Positions 34,944-48,291 of a stretch of DNA of 64,000 nucleotides are shown here, in pieces. The first letter of the stretch is position 1. The number at the start of each line of letters is the position of its first letter. Both the position numbers and the translations under genes were made by a program. A model generated the notes under the pieces. The model searched no databases. It was not told where the DNA came from and was given only the letters and a program-made list of their open reading frames with translations. The stretch covers positions 62,001 to 126,000 of the forward strand of contig NZ_RHNX01000005.1 in NCBI RefSeq assembly GCF_003946335.1. Direction: 5' to 3'. The DNA comes from Levilactobacillus fujinensis. GTDB lineage: Bacteria; Bacillota; Bacilli; Lactobacillales; Lactobacillaceae.

Positions 34944-35363
34944 ATGGCAGAAGATAACCAAGATCAACAAAACGTAGAAATCACCCCAGGGACGAAAGAA
35001 TTTGGGAAGATGGTTTTCCGTTTGAATAACGAAGTTAACGCTGAAAATATTTCAATCTTGAACTATAACGGTGCAGAACTGGAACAGATTCAAGACGGTG
35101 TGTATGCCCAACCCGCCTTTGTCAGTGATGACTTTAACTTATTCTTCGTGGTGACCCAATTGATTGGGGACGATTGGATTGTTGCGTTCTCTAAAGCAAC
35201 GATTGAAAACGGCAATGAAATTACCGACTTATCCGACCCATTACCAACTGGGGAAGGCCTGAATCTCTTGGGCCAAGTTAGCGCCGATGACGCCAATAAG
35301 TTGTTAAGCTACTTCGGGACGTTAGCGGATGCTAAACGTGGTGAATGGCGGTTAATCGAGTAA
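34944..35363 (+). CDS. Hypothetical protein between frr and uppS, 139 residues
   Basis: Strong start (AAGGAGCG, then 8 bases, ATG) and coding-like composition. It is very acidic and soluble (VFRLNNEVNAENISILNYNG, DDFNLFFVVTQLIGDDWIVAF, DLSDPLPTGEGLNLLGQVS). No signal peptide, membrane helix or family motif that I know. It is placed 28 bases after frr in the same direction and before a terminator, so it is the last gene of pyrH-frr. I do not recognise it and do not assign a function; it does not belong to the usual gene order of this operon in Bacillus. Confidence 0.75.
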   Translation: MAEDNQDQQNVEITPGTKEFGKMVFRLNNEVNAENISILNYNGAELEQIQDGVYAQPAFVSDDFNLFFVVTQLIGDDWIVAFSKATIENGNEITDLSDPLPTGEGLNLLGQVSADDANKLLSYFGTLADAKRGEWRLIE

Positions 35364-35399
35364 TCAGCCGGTCAAAAGCTAAAGATTTCGCTCAATTTG

Positions 35400-35430
35400 G
35401 GGGCCGGGATAGTTTCCCGGTCCTTTTTTT
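35400..35430 (+). terminator. Intrinsic terminator after the 139-residue gene
   Basis: The stem GGGCCGGGA / TCCCGGTCC is followed by seven T. Confidence 0.9.
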
Positions 35431-35469
35431 GTTATGATGAGAGGTTGTAAAGACCAATGGAGGTGCGCT

Positions 35470-36255
35470 GTGTTTTCATTCTTAAATAAAAATCAATCGA
35501 CGGGCGAGGTAGAAGAGCTTCAACTTGATGAAGCCAACATTCCCGCTCACGTCGCTATTATCATGGATGGTAATGGTCGGTGGGCGCAACAACGTCATTT
35601 GCCACGAATTGCCGGTCACAAGCAAGGAATGGATACCGTGAAGACGGTGGCCACTGCAGCTAGCCATTTAGGGGTGAAGGTGTTGACCCTGTACGCCTTT
35701 TCGACCGAAAACTGGAAACGTCCCACGGCTGAAGTCAATTACTTAATGAAGCTGCCCGTTGACTTCTTTGGGGCGTTTGTGCCAGATTTGATCAAAAATA
35801 ATATTCGGGTCAAGGTCATGGGCTACACGGATAAACTACCGGCTGCGACTCAGAAGGCCGTTCGTGATGCGATTGCGGATACCCAACATTGTACGGGAAT
35901 GGTCCTGAACTTTGCGTTAAACTATGGTGGTCGTGCTGAAATCGTCACGGCGGTCCAAAACCTGGCTGAGGAGGTCAAGGCGGGGCGGTTAGATCCGTCA
36001 GCGATTGACGAAGCAAGTATCGACCAGCAATTAATGACGGCGGATTTAGATGAATTACGTGATCCGGACCTTTTGATTCGGACGAGTGGTGAGGAACGAC
36101 TGTCAAACTTTATGCTGTGGCAGGTCGCTTATAGCGAATTCGTATTCACCCAGCAACACTGGCCCGATTTTGACCAGACGGCGTTAGAACAAGCGATTTA
36201 TGAATATCAACAGCGCCACCGACGGTTCGGTGGGTTGACGCCCGATAAGGGGTAA
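35470..36255 (+). CDS. uppS: Undecaprenyl diphosphate synthase
   Basis: Cis-prenyltransferase that builds the C55 lipid carrier for peptidoglycan and teichoic acid synthesis from farnesyl-PP and IPP. The start is GTG 35470 (MFSFLNKNQ), 6 bases after GGAGG; a longer frame upstream has no site. The active-site block VAIIMDGNGRWAQQRHLPRIAGHKQG is near residues 27-52, and TLYAFSTENWKRP near 75. The C-terminal LRDPDLLIRTSGEERLSNFMLWQ and EFVFTQQHWPDF are family marks. 261 residues. It uses the isoprenoids fed by mvaS, and precedes cdsA by 26 bases. Confidence 0.97.
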   Translation: MFSFLNKNQSTGEVEELQLDEANIPAHVAIIMDGNGRWAQQRHLPRIAGHKQGMDTVKTVATAASHLGVKVLTLYAFSTENWKRPTAEVNYLMKLPVDFFGAFVPDLIKNNIRVKVMGYTDKLPAATQKAVRDAIADTQHCTGMVLNFALNYGGRAEIVTAVQNLAEEVKAGRLDPSAIDEASIDQQLMTADLDELRDPDLLIRTSGEERLSNFMLWQVAYSEFVFTQQHWPDFDQTALEQAIYEYQQRHRRFGGLTPDKG

Positions 36256-36281
36256 TTTAAAGAAACTAAGGAGCTTGGAAG

Positions 36282-37070
36282 ATGAAACAACGGGTTATCA
36301 CGGCGGTTGTCGCCTTAATTATATTTATTCCTATTATCGTTGCGGGTCATATTTGGATCGATATCGCTGGGTTTGCGTTAGGGTTAGTGGCCTTATCGGA
36401 AATCTTGATCATGCGGAAAAAGTTGTTAGTGAGTGCAGAAGCCATTATTTCTGGGATTGGGATTCTGGCAGTAATTGCGCCACAGAGTTGGTGGGCAGAC
36501 TTGCCGAAATTTCTGAGTCCCTGGTACATCGTGTACCTTTTCGTCCTGTTACTCTTGCTGCGGACGGTAGTCTCACGCAATCGTTTTTCCTTTGATGATG
36601 CCGGGGTGATCACCCTGAGCATGCTGTATATTGGAATCGGGTTTCACTTCTTTATTGCAGCCAGAGCAGTTAGCCTAGTTGCCTTACTGTACGCGCTATT
36701 TATCGTTTGGACCACTGATTCTGGAGCCTACATGATTGGTCGGAGATTTGGCCGAAACAAGCTGGCACCTCACATCAGTCCCAATAAGACCTGGGAAGGA
36801 TCCATCGGTGGTTCTATTGTCGGCACTATCGTCGGGAGTGTCTTTTGGTACTTTTTCCCAATTGGTCATCTGAGCTTAGGCATCATGATTTTGCTGACCC
36901 TGATCTTCTCCATAGTTGGGCAATTTGGTGATTTAGTTGAGTCTGCACTTAAACGGTATTACGGCGTGAAGGACTCCGGTAAGATCTTACCAGGTCATGG
37001 TGGTATTTTAGACCGGTTTGACAGCTTACTGTTGGTACTGCCAGTCATCCACTTGTTCGGTTTGATTTAG
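36282..37070 (+). CDS. cdsA: Phosphatidate cytidylyltransferase (CDP-diacylglycerol synthase)
   Basis: Makes CDP-diacylglycerol from phosphatidic acid and CTP in the membrane, the branch point to phosphatidylglycerol and cardiolipin. About eight hydrophobic helices fill the 262 residues. The C-terminal family signature is clear: SPNKTWEGSIGGSIVG near 165 and LVESALKRYYGVKDSGKILPGHGGILDRFDS near 220-250. The start follows AAGGAG. Order uppS-cdsA-rseP-proS-polC is conserved in Firmicutes. Confidence 0.97.
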   Translation: MKQRVITAVVALIIFIPIIVAGHIWIDIAGFALGLVALSEILIMRKKLLVSAEAIISGIGILAVIAPQSWWADLPKFLSPWYIVYLFVLLLLLRTVVSRNRFSFDDAGVITLSMLYIGIGFHFFIAARAVSLVALLYALFIVWTTDSGAYMIGRRFGRNKLAPHISPNKTWEGSIGGSIVGTIVGSVFWYFFPIGHLSLGIMILLTLIFSIVGQFGDLVESALKRYYGVKDSGKILPGHGGILDRFDSLLLVLPVIHLFGLI

Positions 37071-37169
37071 TCCTCGCTGTTCGCTTGCGCCTTCTAGGGT
37101 GCTTAGGGTATGCTAGGTGGCAGAGAAAAAGTTGGGGAGTTACTACGAATTGAAGAAGGGACGACATCT

Positions 37170-40195
<3,026 letters not shown>

Positions 40196-40203
40196 TACAC
40201 TTG

Positions 40204-40232
40204 AAAAGGCCAGCAAAAATGCTGGCTTTTTT
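40204..40232 (+). terminator. Intrinsic terminator after proS
   Basis: The arms AAAAGGCCAGC / GCTGGCTTTTTT surround a 6-base A-rich loop. Confidence 0.93.
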
Positions 40233-40500
40233 CATTCTAAATGAAGGTTGAAGCGTTTGTGTTCGTGAGGACTAGTGCTGTTAAATTAACCGTCTTCCAG
40301 TTATCAGAAATTATGCCTGATGAGGACACTTGAAACCGAGAGTCAGTCTGCTAATTTGAGTTGAAGTCGTGAAGAATATGCGACCTCCAAGATTACCGTG
40401 ACAAGCTAACTGAAGGATTGCCAGCTAACATTGGCATGCCAGTCTTGACGGCGGTAGGATGAAAAGCATACTAAGTCGCCTAGTCTGCCTGCTAATCGGG
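40233..40500. other. Gene-free spacer between proS and polC
   Basis: About 270 bp, continuing to the polC promoter region. No ORF with a ribosome binding site and no strong hairpin apart from a short one around 40420-40436 (CCAGCTAACATTGGCATGC). Confidence 0.5.
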
Positions 40501-40502
40501 TT

Positions 40503-40510
40503 GCTATAAT
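40503..40510 (+). promoter_or_regulatory. Extended -10 promoter candidate for polC
   Basis: TGCTATAAT fits an extended -10 element (TGnTATAAT). The -35 region is poor. It lies 104 bases before the polC start. Confidence 0.45.
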
Positions 40511-40613
40511 GAGCAGGTAGTAACGTTTGATTTTTAGATTTTAACGGGTACCATTATATGTCGGTAAGGATATAAGATGATTTGTAAGCAAGACAGTTGA
40601 AAGGAGTTCGCTC

Positions 40614-43600
40614 GTGGACGAAGATCGCCATGCTTTATTTGAAAAGCTCTTACAACAATTGGATTTAACCAGTGCGGCCGAGCAACCATACTTTCAAACG
40701 GCTACGATTGACCATTTAACGGTTCATGAACAATCGCGCCGATGGCATTTTTATTTGAACGTGCCTAGCATTTTACCGTTTACGGCCTTTGTGGCGTTTC
40801 AAAATCACCTGCAGATCGCCTTTCGGGAGATTGCGACGGTTGAAAATACCTTTTTGATCACTGAACCGGATCTCACGAACCGCGCTTTAGGGGACTATTG
40901 GCAGTGGGTCGTGAAAAATAGTGGATTGACCAGCAATTTGATTCAAGAGTTGTGTCAGTCCCAGGTTCCAGAGTTAGATTCGGACGGCCGGGTGCTGCTG
41001 TATGCGCAGAACGAGGTCGTCAAGGACTTCTTGAGCAACCAAGCATTAGGACCAATTGAGGAGACTTATCGCAACGCTGGTTTTCCTAAATTCAACATTC
41101 ATGTCATGATTGATGAATCAAAGTCTCAGGCTAAGATTGACGAGTTCAAGGCGCGTCAGGAAAAGACGGATGCCCAACTTGCTCAGCAAGCTGCGGCAGC
41201 CATCGAAAAGGCTAACCAAAAGCGTCAGAGTCAGGGTGATGCGCCAGCTGCTGAGGGGCCAACTCAGATTGGGAAGACCATTAAAGGTGATCAACCGATT
41301 ATGCGAATGGCCGATATCGTTCAAGAAGAACGTTCGGTCGTCGTTGAAGGCTATGTTTTTGATAAAGAAGTTCGAAAGTTGCGTTCGGGTCGGCAATTGT
41401 TGACCATTAAGATCACGGACTATACGTCATCAATCGTGGTCAAAAAATTCTCTCGAGGTGCCGAGGATGAGGCACAATTTGCGGGAGTCACTGAGGGGAG
41501 TTGGGTCAAGGTCCGTGGAAGTGTCCAAGAGGATAGCTTCATGCGTGATCTGGCACTGAACGCCTATGATATCAATGAAGTTAAGCATGCCAGTCGTCAA
41601 GATACGGCACCGGCTGATGAGAAGCGAGTAGAACTTCACTTGCATACGACCATGAGTCAGATGGACGCGACTAATCCCATCGAAGACTATGTGAAGCAAG
41701 CCAAAAAATGGGGGATGCCCGCACTGGCGATTACGGATCATGCCGACGTGCAAGGATTCCCCGCCGCCTTTAATTCAAGTGCTAAGGCTGGTATTAAGAT
41801 GCTCTACGGTGTCGAGGCTAATTTGGTGGATGATGGGGTGCCCATTGGTTATAACAGCGCACACGTCCCGCTAGATGGTGCTACGTACGTTGTTTTTGAC
41901 GTGGAAACTACCGGGCTGTCTGCCATCTATGATAAGGTTATCGAACTCTCGGCCGTTAAAATGCAGCATAAGAATGTTATCGATCAGTTTGAAGAGTTCA
42001 TCGATCCTGGATTTCCGTTGTCTGAGCAGACCACGAATCTGACCAGTATCACCGATGACATGGTTGCCGGGTCGAAGTCGGAAGAAGAGGTTTTTAAGCT
42101 CTTCCGAGATTTCTGTGGCGACGCAATCGTCGTTGGGCATAACGTTACGTTTGACGTGGGGTTCATGAACACCGGTTATCAACGACACGGAATGTCTGAA
42201 ATTAGTAATCCGATCATTGATACCTTAACGTTGGCGCGGTTCCTGTACCCGACCTTAAAGAGCTATCGGTTGAATACGTTGGCCAAACGGTTCCACGTGA
42301 GTTTGGAGCACCATCACCGGGCCGTTTATGATGCCGAATCGACTGGTCATCTGAACTATTTGTTCTTGAAGGATGCCGAAGACCGTTATGATATTCAGTA
42401 TCATGACCAGTTGAACGACCACATGACCGATAATGATGCCTATAAACATGCGCGGCCGAATCATGCCATTTTAATTGCCAAGACGCAAGCGGGCTTGAAG
42501 AACATGTTCAAACTAGTCTCAGCATCTAACGTGGATTATTATTATCGGGTGCCACGGGTACCTCGGAGCGTGCTAGACCACTACCGTGAGGGAATCATCG
42601 TGGGTTCCGCTTGTTCTTCAGGTGAAGTCTTCACGGCGATGATGCAAAAGGGGCAAGTGGAAGCTGCTGCCAAGGCCAAATACTATGATTACCTCGAAGT
42701 TCAACCGAAGGCGGCCTATCAACCACTGATTGACTCTGGGTTGATCGCCGATGAGGCTAACCTAGAAGAAATCGTTGGGAACATGGTCAAACTGGGGCAT
42801 GACTTGAACAAGCCGGTCGTGGCCACGGGAGATGTGCACTACCTGAACCCTGAGGACTACATTTATCGTAAGATCTTGATTCACTCACAAGGTGGGGCTA
42901 ACCCGCTGAACCGGCAGGAATTACCAGATGTCCATTTCTTGACGACCAACGAAATGCTGGCGGACTTCTCTTATTTAGGCGAAGATGTCGCTAAAGAGAT
43001 TGTTGTGACTAATACACAGAAGATTGCGAACGATGTCGACGAGGTTCATCCGTTGAAGGACAAACTGTATACGCCACGGATGGAAGGTGCCGAGGATGAA
43101 ATTCGGCAACGGACCATGGATACGGCGCATGCCTGGTACGGAGATCCGCTACCAGAATTAGTCCAACACCGAGTAGACCGGGAATTGAAATCGATTATTG
43201 GGAACGGGTTCTCCGTGATTTACTTGATTGCACAACGGTTAGTAGCCAAGTCCAATAAGGATGGCTACTTAGTTGGGTCACGGGGGTCCGTCGGGTCCAG
43301 TGTTGTGGCGACGTTTACAGGAATTACCGAAGTTAACCCCTTGCCGCCGCACTACCGTTGCCCTAACTGTCAGTACTCGCATTTTTATACCAAAGGGGAA
43401 TACAGTTCGGGATACGATTTACCCGAGAAGAATTGTCCCAAGTGTGGGACACTGATGATCGGTGACGGGCATAACATTCCGTTCGAGACTTTCTTAGGGT
43501 TTAAGGGAAACAAGGTCCCCGATATTGATTTGAACTTCTCCGGGGATTACCAACCGATTGCACATAACTATACTAAGGTCTTGTTCGGTGAAAAGAACGT

Positions 43601-44951
43601 TTACCGGGCCGGGACGATTGGAACGGTTGCCGATAAGACTGCTTATGGTTACGTAAAGGCCTATGAGCGGGACACGGAGCAAACTTTCCGTGGCGCCGAA
43701 ATCGACCGTTTAGCTAAGGGGGCGACCGGGGTCAAACGGACGACCGGCCAACATCCCGCGGGGATCATCGTTGTACCGGATTACATGGAGATCTACGATT
43801 TCACGCCGATTCAGTATCCAGCCGACGATCAAACCGCTGCTTGGCAAACGACCCACTTTGATTTCCATTCGATCCATGATAATATTTTAAAAATTGATAT
43901 TTTGGGACATGATGACCCAACCATGATTCGGACCCTGCAAGATTTGTCTGGGGTCGATCCACAGACGATTCCGATGGATGATCCAGGCGTTATGGCACTG
44001 TTCTCCGGGACGGATTCGTTGGGGGTCACACCGGAACAGATTCAGTCGAAGACCGGGACACTAGGCGTGCCGGAATTCGGGACACGATTTGTTCGGGGGA
44101 TGCTTGAGGAAACCCATCCCAAGAACTACTCACAGTTGCTTCAGATTTCTGGCCTGTCTCATGGGACCGATGTGTGGTTAGGGAATGCCGAAGAATTAAT
44201 CAAGGCGGGAACCGCGACCATCGCCAACGTGATTGGGTGTCGGGATAACATTATGACCGACTTGATCAACTTTGGTCTAGATTCCGAAACGTCTTTCCAA
44301 GTCATGGAACACGTGCGGAAAGGTCGGGGAATTCCTGATGAGTGGCAAGATAAAATGAAGCAAACGGACTGTCCGGACTGGTATATTGATTCTTGCCTGA
44401 AAATCAAGTACATGTTCCCCCGGGCCCATGCGGCTGCGTACGTCTTGATGGCGTTGCGGGTGGCTTATTTCAAGGTCTACTTCCCAATTATTTATTATGC
44501 CGCTTACTTCTCCGTACGGGCAGACGACTTCGACGTTGTGGCTATGTCACAAGGTAAAACGGCTGTGAAAGCTGCGATGAAGGCGATTAATGACCAGGGA
44601 ATGGACGCGTCGACTAAGGACAAAAACCTGCTGACAGTTTTGGAACTGGCCAATGAAATGCTCGAACGGGGCTTCAATTTCAAGATGATTGATTTGAATC
44701 GCTCCGATGCGGCTGATTGGATCATTGACGGTGACACGTTGATTGCACCATTCCAATCCGCACCTGGATTGGGATTGAACGTTGCTAAACAAATCGTGGC
44801 TGCTCGAAACGATCGTCCATTTATCTCGAAAGAGGACCTGGCTAAGCGAGGCAAGGTCTCTAAGACGATTATTGACTTCATGACGGAAAACGGTGTGCTA
44901 ACTGGTTTACCAGATGAAAACCAGTTGAGTTTATTTGACGATATGATGTGA
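40614..44951 (+). CDS. polC: DNA polymerase III alpha subunit, PolC type
   Basis: Main replicative polymerase of low-GC Gram-positives with built-in proofreading. GTG start at 40614 after GAAAGGAG. The 1445 residues show, in order: an N-terminal domain, an OB fold (about 225-320) and a split PHP domain ([18 protein letters not shown] near 340). Into the PHP domain is inserted the 3'-5' exonuclease (FDVETTGLS near 428, [11 protein letters not shown] near 505, [13 protein letters not shown] near 565). Then comes a zinc finger (CPNCQYSH near 915, CPKCG near 943) and the polymerase core ([13 protein letters not shown] near 966). The protein ends LSLFDDMM, close to the clamp-binding QLSLF motif. 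Placed after proS as in Bacillus. Confidence 0.98.
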   Translation: MDEDRHALFEKLLQQLDLTSAAEQPYFQTATIDHLTVHEQSRRWHFYLNVPSILPFTAFVAFQNHLQIAFREIATVENTFLITEPDLTNRALGDYWQWVVKNSGLTSNLIQELCQSQVPELDSDGRVLLYAQNEVVKDFLSNQALGPIEETYRNAGFPKFNIHVMIDESKSQAKIDEFKARQEKTDAQLAQQAAAAIEKANQKRQSQGDAPAAEGPTQIGKTIKGDQPIMRMADIVQEERSVVVEGYVFDKEVRKLRSGRQLLTIKITDYTSSIVVKKFSRGAEDEAQFAGVTEGSWVKVRGSVQEDSFMRDLALNAYDINEVKHASRQDTAPADEKRVELHLHTTMSQMDATNPIEDYVKQAKKWGMPALAITDHADVQGFPAAFNSSAKAGIKMLYGVEANLVDDGVPIGYNSAHVPLDGATYVVFDVETTGLSAIYDKVIELSAVKMQHKNVIDQFEEFIDPGFPLSEQTTNLTSITDDMVAGSKSEEEVFKLFRDFCGDAIVVGHNVTFDVGFMNTGYQRHGMSEISNPIIDTLTLARFLYPTLKSYRLNTLAKRFHVSLEHHHRAVYDAESTGHLNYLFLKDAEDRYDIQYHDQLNDHMTDNDAYKHARPNHAILIAKTQAGLKNMFKLVSASNVDYYYRVPRVPRSVLDHYREGIIVGSACSSGEVFTAMMQKGQVEAAAKAKYYDYLEVQPKAAYQPLIDSGLIADEANLEEIVGNMVKLGHDLNKPVVATGDVHYLNPEDYIYRKILIHSQGGANPLNRQELPDVHFLTTNEMLADFSYLGEDVAKEIVVTNTQKIANDVDEVHPLKDKLYTPRMEGAEDEIRQRTMDTAHAWYGDPLPELVQHRVDRELKSIIGNGFSVIYLIAQRLVAKSNKDGYLVGSRGSVGSSVVATFTGITEVNPLPPHYRCPNCQYSHFYTKGEYSSGYDLPEKNCPKCGTLMIGDGHNIPFETFLGFKGNKVPDIDLNFSGDYQPIAHNYTKVLFGEKNVYRAGTIGTVADKTAYGYVKAYERDTEQTFRGAEIDRLAKGATGVKRTTGQHPAGIIVVPDYMEIYDFTPIQYPADDQTAAWQTTHFDFHSIHDNILKIDILGHDDPTMIRTLQDLSGVDPQTIPMDDPGVMALFSGTDSLGVTPEQIQSKTGTLGVPEFGTRFVRGMLEETHPKNYSQLLQISGLSHGTDVWLGNAEELIKAGTATIANVIGCRDNIMTDLINFGLDSETSFQVMEHVRKGRGIPDEWQDKMKQTDCPDWYIDSCLKIKYMFPRAHAAAYVLMALRVAYFKVYFPIIYYAAYFSVRADDFDVVAMSQGKTAVKAAMKAINDQGMDASTKDKNLLTVLELANEMLERGFNFKMIDLNRSDAADWIIDGDTLIAPFQSAPGLGLNVAKQIVAARNDRPFISKEDLAKRGKVSKTIIDFMTENGVLTGLPDENQLSLFDDMM

Positions 44952-45370
44952 TTGGCGGTCTAACTGAGACCGGGTGCCATTAATGTTTGTCGACACGGTT
45001 AGCTGCAATTCTGGCCTTCTTGGGCTCTGATTGTGCCCGTCCATTTCAAACGCTGAGTCCCTATTGGCCATGAGATGCGATATAAAACTGTTGAGGTTAT
45101 CCGATTCTAAGGGATAAGGTCAACAGTTTTTTTGTCTGCCATTCAGTAGGAAAGGTGTTAAATGTTAGTCTTGAATTCGTCATCTAACAGGGTCCGACTT
45201 GCTCTAAAGTTGGCAACATGAAAGCAGAATCAAAGTCGAAGACGACCAAACCGAATGATCCCCACAGGAGGGGAGCGCGGCGATAGTCGTCATGTGGTCA
45301 AGTTGAACCAATCTGGGTGTAAAACCAATTTTCAGAAATCACGTGATTAACCGGATTAGGTGCCTGCAAC
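44952..45370. other. Spacer between polC and the 90-residue membrane gene
   Basis: It holds a terminator at 45086-45133. Otherwise about 400 bp without a supported ORF. AAAGTTGGCAACATG at 45208-45222 resembles strings in the spacers at 3.0 and 33.2 kb. Confidence 0.5.
45086..45133 (+). terminator. Intrinsic terminator after polC
   Basis: The arms AACTGTTGAGGTTATCC / GGGATAAGGTCAACAGTT are followed by seven T, 135 bases after the polC stop. Confidence 0.88.
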
Positions 45371-45373
45371 CGC

Positions 45374-45401
45374 TTACAAAAAGGTGGTTTCATGTTATAA
45401 T
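45374..45401 (+). promoter_or_regulatory. Promoter of the 90-residue membrane protein gene
   Basis: TTACAA, 16 bases, TATAAT (45396-45401), 55 bases before the start. Confidence 0.7.
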
Positions 45402-45456
45402 AGCAGTGAGGAATAATAGAACCATTAATAAACTTTACCGAAAGCGGGTGTTCACC

Positions 45457-45729
45457 ATGTTACGGCGATTTGTAGGCTTACCAGATGGGTGGATTTTTCT
45501 AGCAGGTTATTGTTTGATTGGTTTGGGATATATTCTGTTCGGCACTCTGGCAACCGTGGTTGCGACCCCATTTTTGGCGTTGGTTGTGGCCTACTTCCTA
45601 GCAGCATTTGTACTGACGATTATCAAAGCAATCAGTTTACGTGAGATGGCTTTGACACGGTTGAACTTTCTGGTGTTTGAGTTTATCACGGCGTTTGGAT
45701 TCGTTCTGCTCCTATTGACGTGTGAATAG
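45457..45729 (+). CDS. Small three-helix membrane protein, function unknown
   Basis: The start is set at ATG 45457 (MLRRFVGLPDGW); the frame extends upstream to 45343 but that part covers the promoter. The ribosome binding site is weak (GCGGGTG). 90 residues with three predicted membrane helices (about 14-32, 34-56, 68-88) and short loops; the loop ISLREMALTRLN is cytoplasmic by the positive-inside rule. It has its own promoter and terminator and is not part of the rimP operon. I do not recognise the family. Confidence 0.7.
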   Translation: MLRRFVGLPDGWIFLAGYCLIGLGYILFGTLATVVATPFLALVVAYFLAAFVLTIIKAISLREMALTRLNFLVFEFITAFGFVLLLLTCE

Positions 45730-45803
45730 CAGGTGGCGCAATGGTTGCAATCGCCGGTGAACTGGTGTATTCTTGTGTTTGTAGTTAAACTCGTTTTTTA
45801 AAT

Positions 45804-45833
45804 GAGTGAGCAGTCAATGCTCACTCTTTTTAA
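45804..45833 (+). terminator. Intrinsic terminator before rimP
   Basis: The stem GAGTGAGCA / TGCTCACTC is followed by five T, 28 bases before the rimP start. It may also act as an attenuator for the rimP operon. Confidence 0.85.
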
Positions 45834-45860
45834 TGGAAAAAATGTAGGAGGCGGAATTCT

Positions 45861-46334
45861 TTGAGTACTGTCGTCGAGACCGTAACAGCCCTAGCCCAGC
45901 CAATTGTGGCGCAGCATCAGTTTGAATTAGTTGACGTTGAATTTGTCAAGGAAGGTAAGAGCTGGTACCTGCGGCTCTACATTGATAAGCCTGGTGGCAT
46001 CAACATTGAAGAATGTGCGATGGTCAGTGATGAGGTGTCCGAAAAAATGGACTCTCTTGATCCGGATCCCATTCCTCAAGCTTACTTCTTAGAGGTATCT
46101 TCACCAGGAGCTGAGCGACCGTTAAAGAAGCCAGAAGATTTTGAACGGGCTGTGGGCGATTATATCCACGTTTCCCTGTATCAAAAGATTGGCCAGAGCA
46201 AGGTTTATGAAGGAACGTTATTGACGCTGACGGATGATAGCATGGATCTCAAGGTTAATTTGAAAGGTCGTATCAAGACCTTGACGATTCCTCGCGATGC
46301 CATTGCGCAGGCCCGCTTAGCCATCAAGTTCTAA
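45861..46334 (+). CDS. rimP: Ribosome maturation factor RimP
   Basis: Helps late 30S assembly by aiding S12 binding. TTG start at 45861 after AGGAGGCGG. The 157 residues match the two-domain family: [42 protein letters not shown] (about 25-66) and [18 protein letters not shown] (about 81-98), then the SH3-like C-terminal domain. It leads the classic rimP-nusA-rnpM-ylxQ-infB-rbfA operon, with nusA 23 bases on. Confidence 0.96.
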   Translation: MSTVVETVTALAQPIVAQHQFELVDVEFVKEGKSWYLRLYIDKPGGINIEECAMVSDEVSEKMDSLDPDPIPQAYFLEVSSPGAERPLKKPEDFERAVGDYIHVSLYQKIGQSKVYEGTLLTLTDDSMDLKVNLKGRIKTLTIPRDAIAQARLAIKF

Positions 46335-46357
46335 CCAAATAAGGAGCGTAGCACACC

Positions 46358-47626
46358 ATGAGTAAAGAATTATTGGGGGCCTTAGACGTCCTCGAAACGG
46401 AAAAGGGAATCGACAAGCAAATTGTGATCGATGCCCTAGAAGCCGCGTTAGTTTCAGCATACAAGCGAAACTACGATCAAGCCCAAAACGTTGAGGTCAA
46501 TTTTGACCAACGGAAGGGTGACATTCACGTTTTCGCTGTGAAAAAGGTCGTTGACCAAGTGTATGATTCACGTTTGGAAGTTGGCTTGGATGAAGCCCTG
46601 ACCATCAACAAGGGTTATGAACTGGGCGATGATATCAAGTTTGAAGTAACACCGAAAAACTTTGGTCGAATCGCTGCTCAGACGGCTAAACAGGTTATCT
46701 TGCAGCGGGTTCGAGAAGCCGAACGGAACATTATTTACAACCAATACAGTCAGTATGAAAATGAAATCGTGACTGGTGAGGTTGAACGACAAGATTCCCG
46801 CTTCGTTTACGTTAGCTTAGGTAAGGTTGAAGCTGTGATGGGTCGTCAGGATCAAATGCCTAACGAAACTTACCGAATTCATGACCGTATCAAGGTTTAC
46901 GTGACCCGGGTCGAAAATGCAACCAAGGGACCACAAGTCTTCGTTAGTCGGACACACGCTGATTTGTTAAAGCGGCTGTTTGAACAAGAAGTTCCAGAAA
47001 TTTACGATGGGACCGTGGAAATTATGGCTATCGCCCGTGAGGCCGGTGACCGGGCTAAAGTTGCGGTTCGCTCAAATAATCCCGACATTGATCCAGTTGG
47101 GACGAGTGTTGGTCCCCGCGGTCAACGGGTTCAAACCATCGTGAATGAACTTGGCGGTGAAAACATGGACATCGTTGAATGGACTGAAGACGAAGCGAAG
47201 TTTATCGCCAACGCGTTGAATCCAGCCGAAGTATTAGATGTTATCTTTGATCCAAACAACGAACGAGCCTGTGAAGTTATCGTTCCTGACTATCAATTAT
47301 CCTTAGCTATCGGAAAACGGGGTCAAAATGCCCGTTTGGCCGCTAAGTTAACCGGTTATAAGATTGATATTAAATCAGAATCCGAAGCATCTGCTATAAT
47401 GGAAGCTGATCAGGAAAATGACACGTCAACGGATGCTGCTCCTGATAACGAAGACGTCGCCACCGACGACGTTGAGACGGCTGATGCAACGACGGTGACG
47501 CCAGCAGCGGATGCAGCTTCGAATGCACCTGAAGATGCACCTGCAGCCGATGACGCACCTGAGGCGGAGACCGCAGAACCAACGAGTGAAACTACCAGTG
47601 ACGCTGACGACCAAACGGCCGAATAA
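46358..47626 (+). CDS. nusA: Transcription termination/antitermination factor NusA
   Basis: Binds RNA polymerase and modulates pausing, termination and antitermination. It has the Gram-positive layout: N-terminal polymerase-binding domain (about 1-125), S1 domain (VTGEVERQDSRFVYVSLGKVEAVM, near 136-160), KH1 (VGTSVGPRGQRVQTIVNEL near 247) and KH2 (LSLAIGKRGQNARLAAKLTGYKIDI near 317-341). Unlike Bacillus NusA (about 370 residues), this one carries a 75-residue acidic tail, almost all Ala, Asp, Glu, Thr and Pro, with no fold expected. The same tail appears in many lactobacilli. Start after AAGGAGCG. Confidence 0.97.
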   Translation: MSKELLGALDVLETEKGIDKQIVIDALEAALVSAYKRNYDQAQNVEVNFDQRKGDIHVFAVKKVVDQVYDSRLEVGLDEALTINKGYELGDDIKFEVTPKNFGRIAAQTAKQVILQRVREAERNIIYNQYSQYENEIVTGEVERQDSRFVYVSLGKVEAVMGRQDQMPNETYRIHDRIKVYVTRVENATKGPQVFVSRTHADLLKRLFEQEVPEIYDGTVEIMAIAREAGDRAKVAVRSNNPDIDPVGTSVGPRGQRVQTIVNELGGENMDIVEWTEDEAKFIANALNPAEVLDVIFDPNNERACEVIVPDYQLSLAIGKRGQNARLAAKLTGYKIDIKSESEASAIMEADQENDTSTDAAPDNEDVATDDVETADATTVTPAADAASNAPEDAPAADDAPEAETAEPTSETTSDADDQTAE

Positions 47627-47652
47627 CGTCCACCTTAAGGAGGTTTGGGTCC

Positions 47653-47949
47653 ATGAAACAACGGAAAGTCCCCATGCGCAAGGATATTGTGACCGGGGAA
47701 ATGGCGCCCAAGAAGCAATTGGTCCGCATTGTACGGAACCAAGAACAAGAGGTTAGTATCGATCCTACCGGCAAGCAGTCGGGTCGTGGTGCTTACATCA
47801 GTTTAGATGTTGCCATTGCTAAGAAGGCTAAGCAGGAACGGACTTTCGACCATACCTTTGGCGTTAAAATCGATGATCAATTCTACGATGATCTCATCGC
47901 TTATGTTGACCATCAGCAAGCACGACGGGAATTATTTGATAATGACTAA
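47653..47949 (+). CDS. rnpM: RNase P modulator RnpM (YlxR family)
   Basis: A 98-residue basic RNA-binding protein of the YlxR family, recently linked to RNase P control. The family marks are KQRKVPMRKDIVTGEMAPKKQLVRIVR (residues 2-28; relatives have RKC where this has RKD) and SIDPTGKQSGRGAYISLDV (about 37-55). The start follows TAAGGAGG. It sits between nusA and ylxQ, the invariant order in Firmicutes, and overlaps ylxQ by 8 bases. Confidence 0.93.
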   Translation: MKQRKVPMRKDIVTGEMAPKKQLVRIVRNQEQEVSIDPTGKQSGRGAYISLDVAIAKKAKQERTFDHTFGVKIDDQFYDDLIAYVDHQQARRELFDND

Positions 47950-48244
47950 TTCTGAGCGCGCTTTACAATTATTGGGATTGGTGCGGCGAGCAGGCAAGCT
48001 GGTTACCGGCGAATCCTTTGTCTTAGCCGCTGTTCGTGACGGTTCTGCGAAGCTTGTCTTAATGGCCAGTGATACTGGTAAGACGAGTCAAAAGCAGTTC
48101 CGCGACAAAACGACGAGCTATGACGTCCCATTGAATGAATCGTTTACCAAGGACCAGTTGAGCACGGCCATCGGGTCGGCGCGCACGGTCATTGCCATTA
48201 CTGATCCGGGATTCGTCCGGAAGTTACACCAACTTTTAGAGTAG
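47942..48244 (+). CDS. ylxQ: L7Ae-family ribosomal protein YlxQ
   Basis: A 100-residue kink-turn RNA-binding protein related to L7Ae/L30e. The start is ATG 47942 (MTNSERALQLLGLVRRAGK), overlapping the rnpM stop by 8 bases. The motif GLVRRAGKLVTGESFVLAAVRDGSAKLVLMASD (about 12-44) is typical. It is in the rimP-infB operon between rnpM and infB. Its partner RNA in Firmicutes is not firmly known. Confidence 0.93.
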   Translation: MTNSERALQLLGLVRRAGKLVTGESFVLAAVRDGSAKLVLMASDTGKTSQKQFRDKTTSYDVPLNESFTKDQLSTAIGSARTVIAITDPGFVRKLHQLLE

Positions 48245-48291
48245 CCACCTGACGTTCTCGTGATCGGTAGAATATGAAGGAGAGTGAAGAT

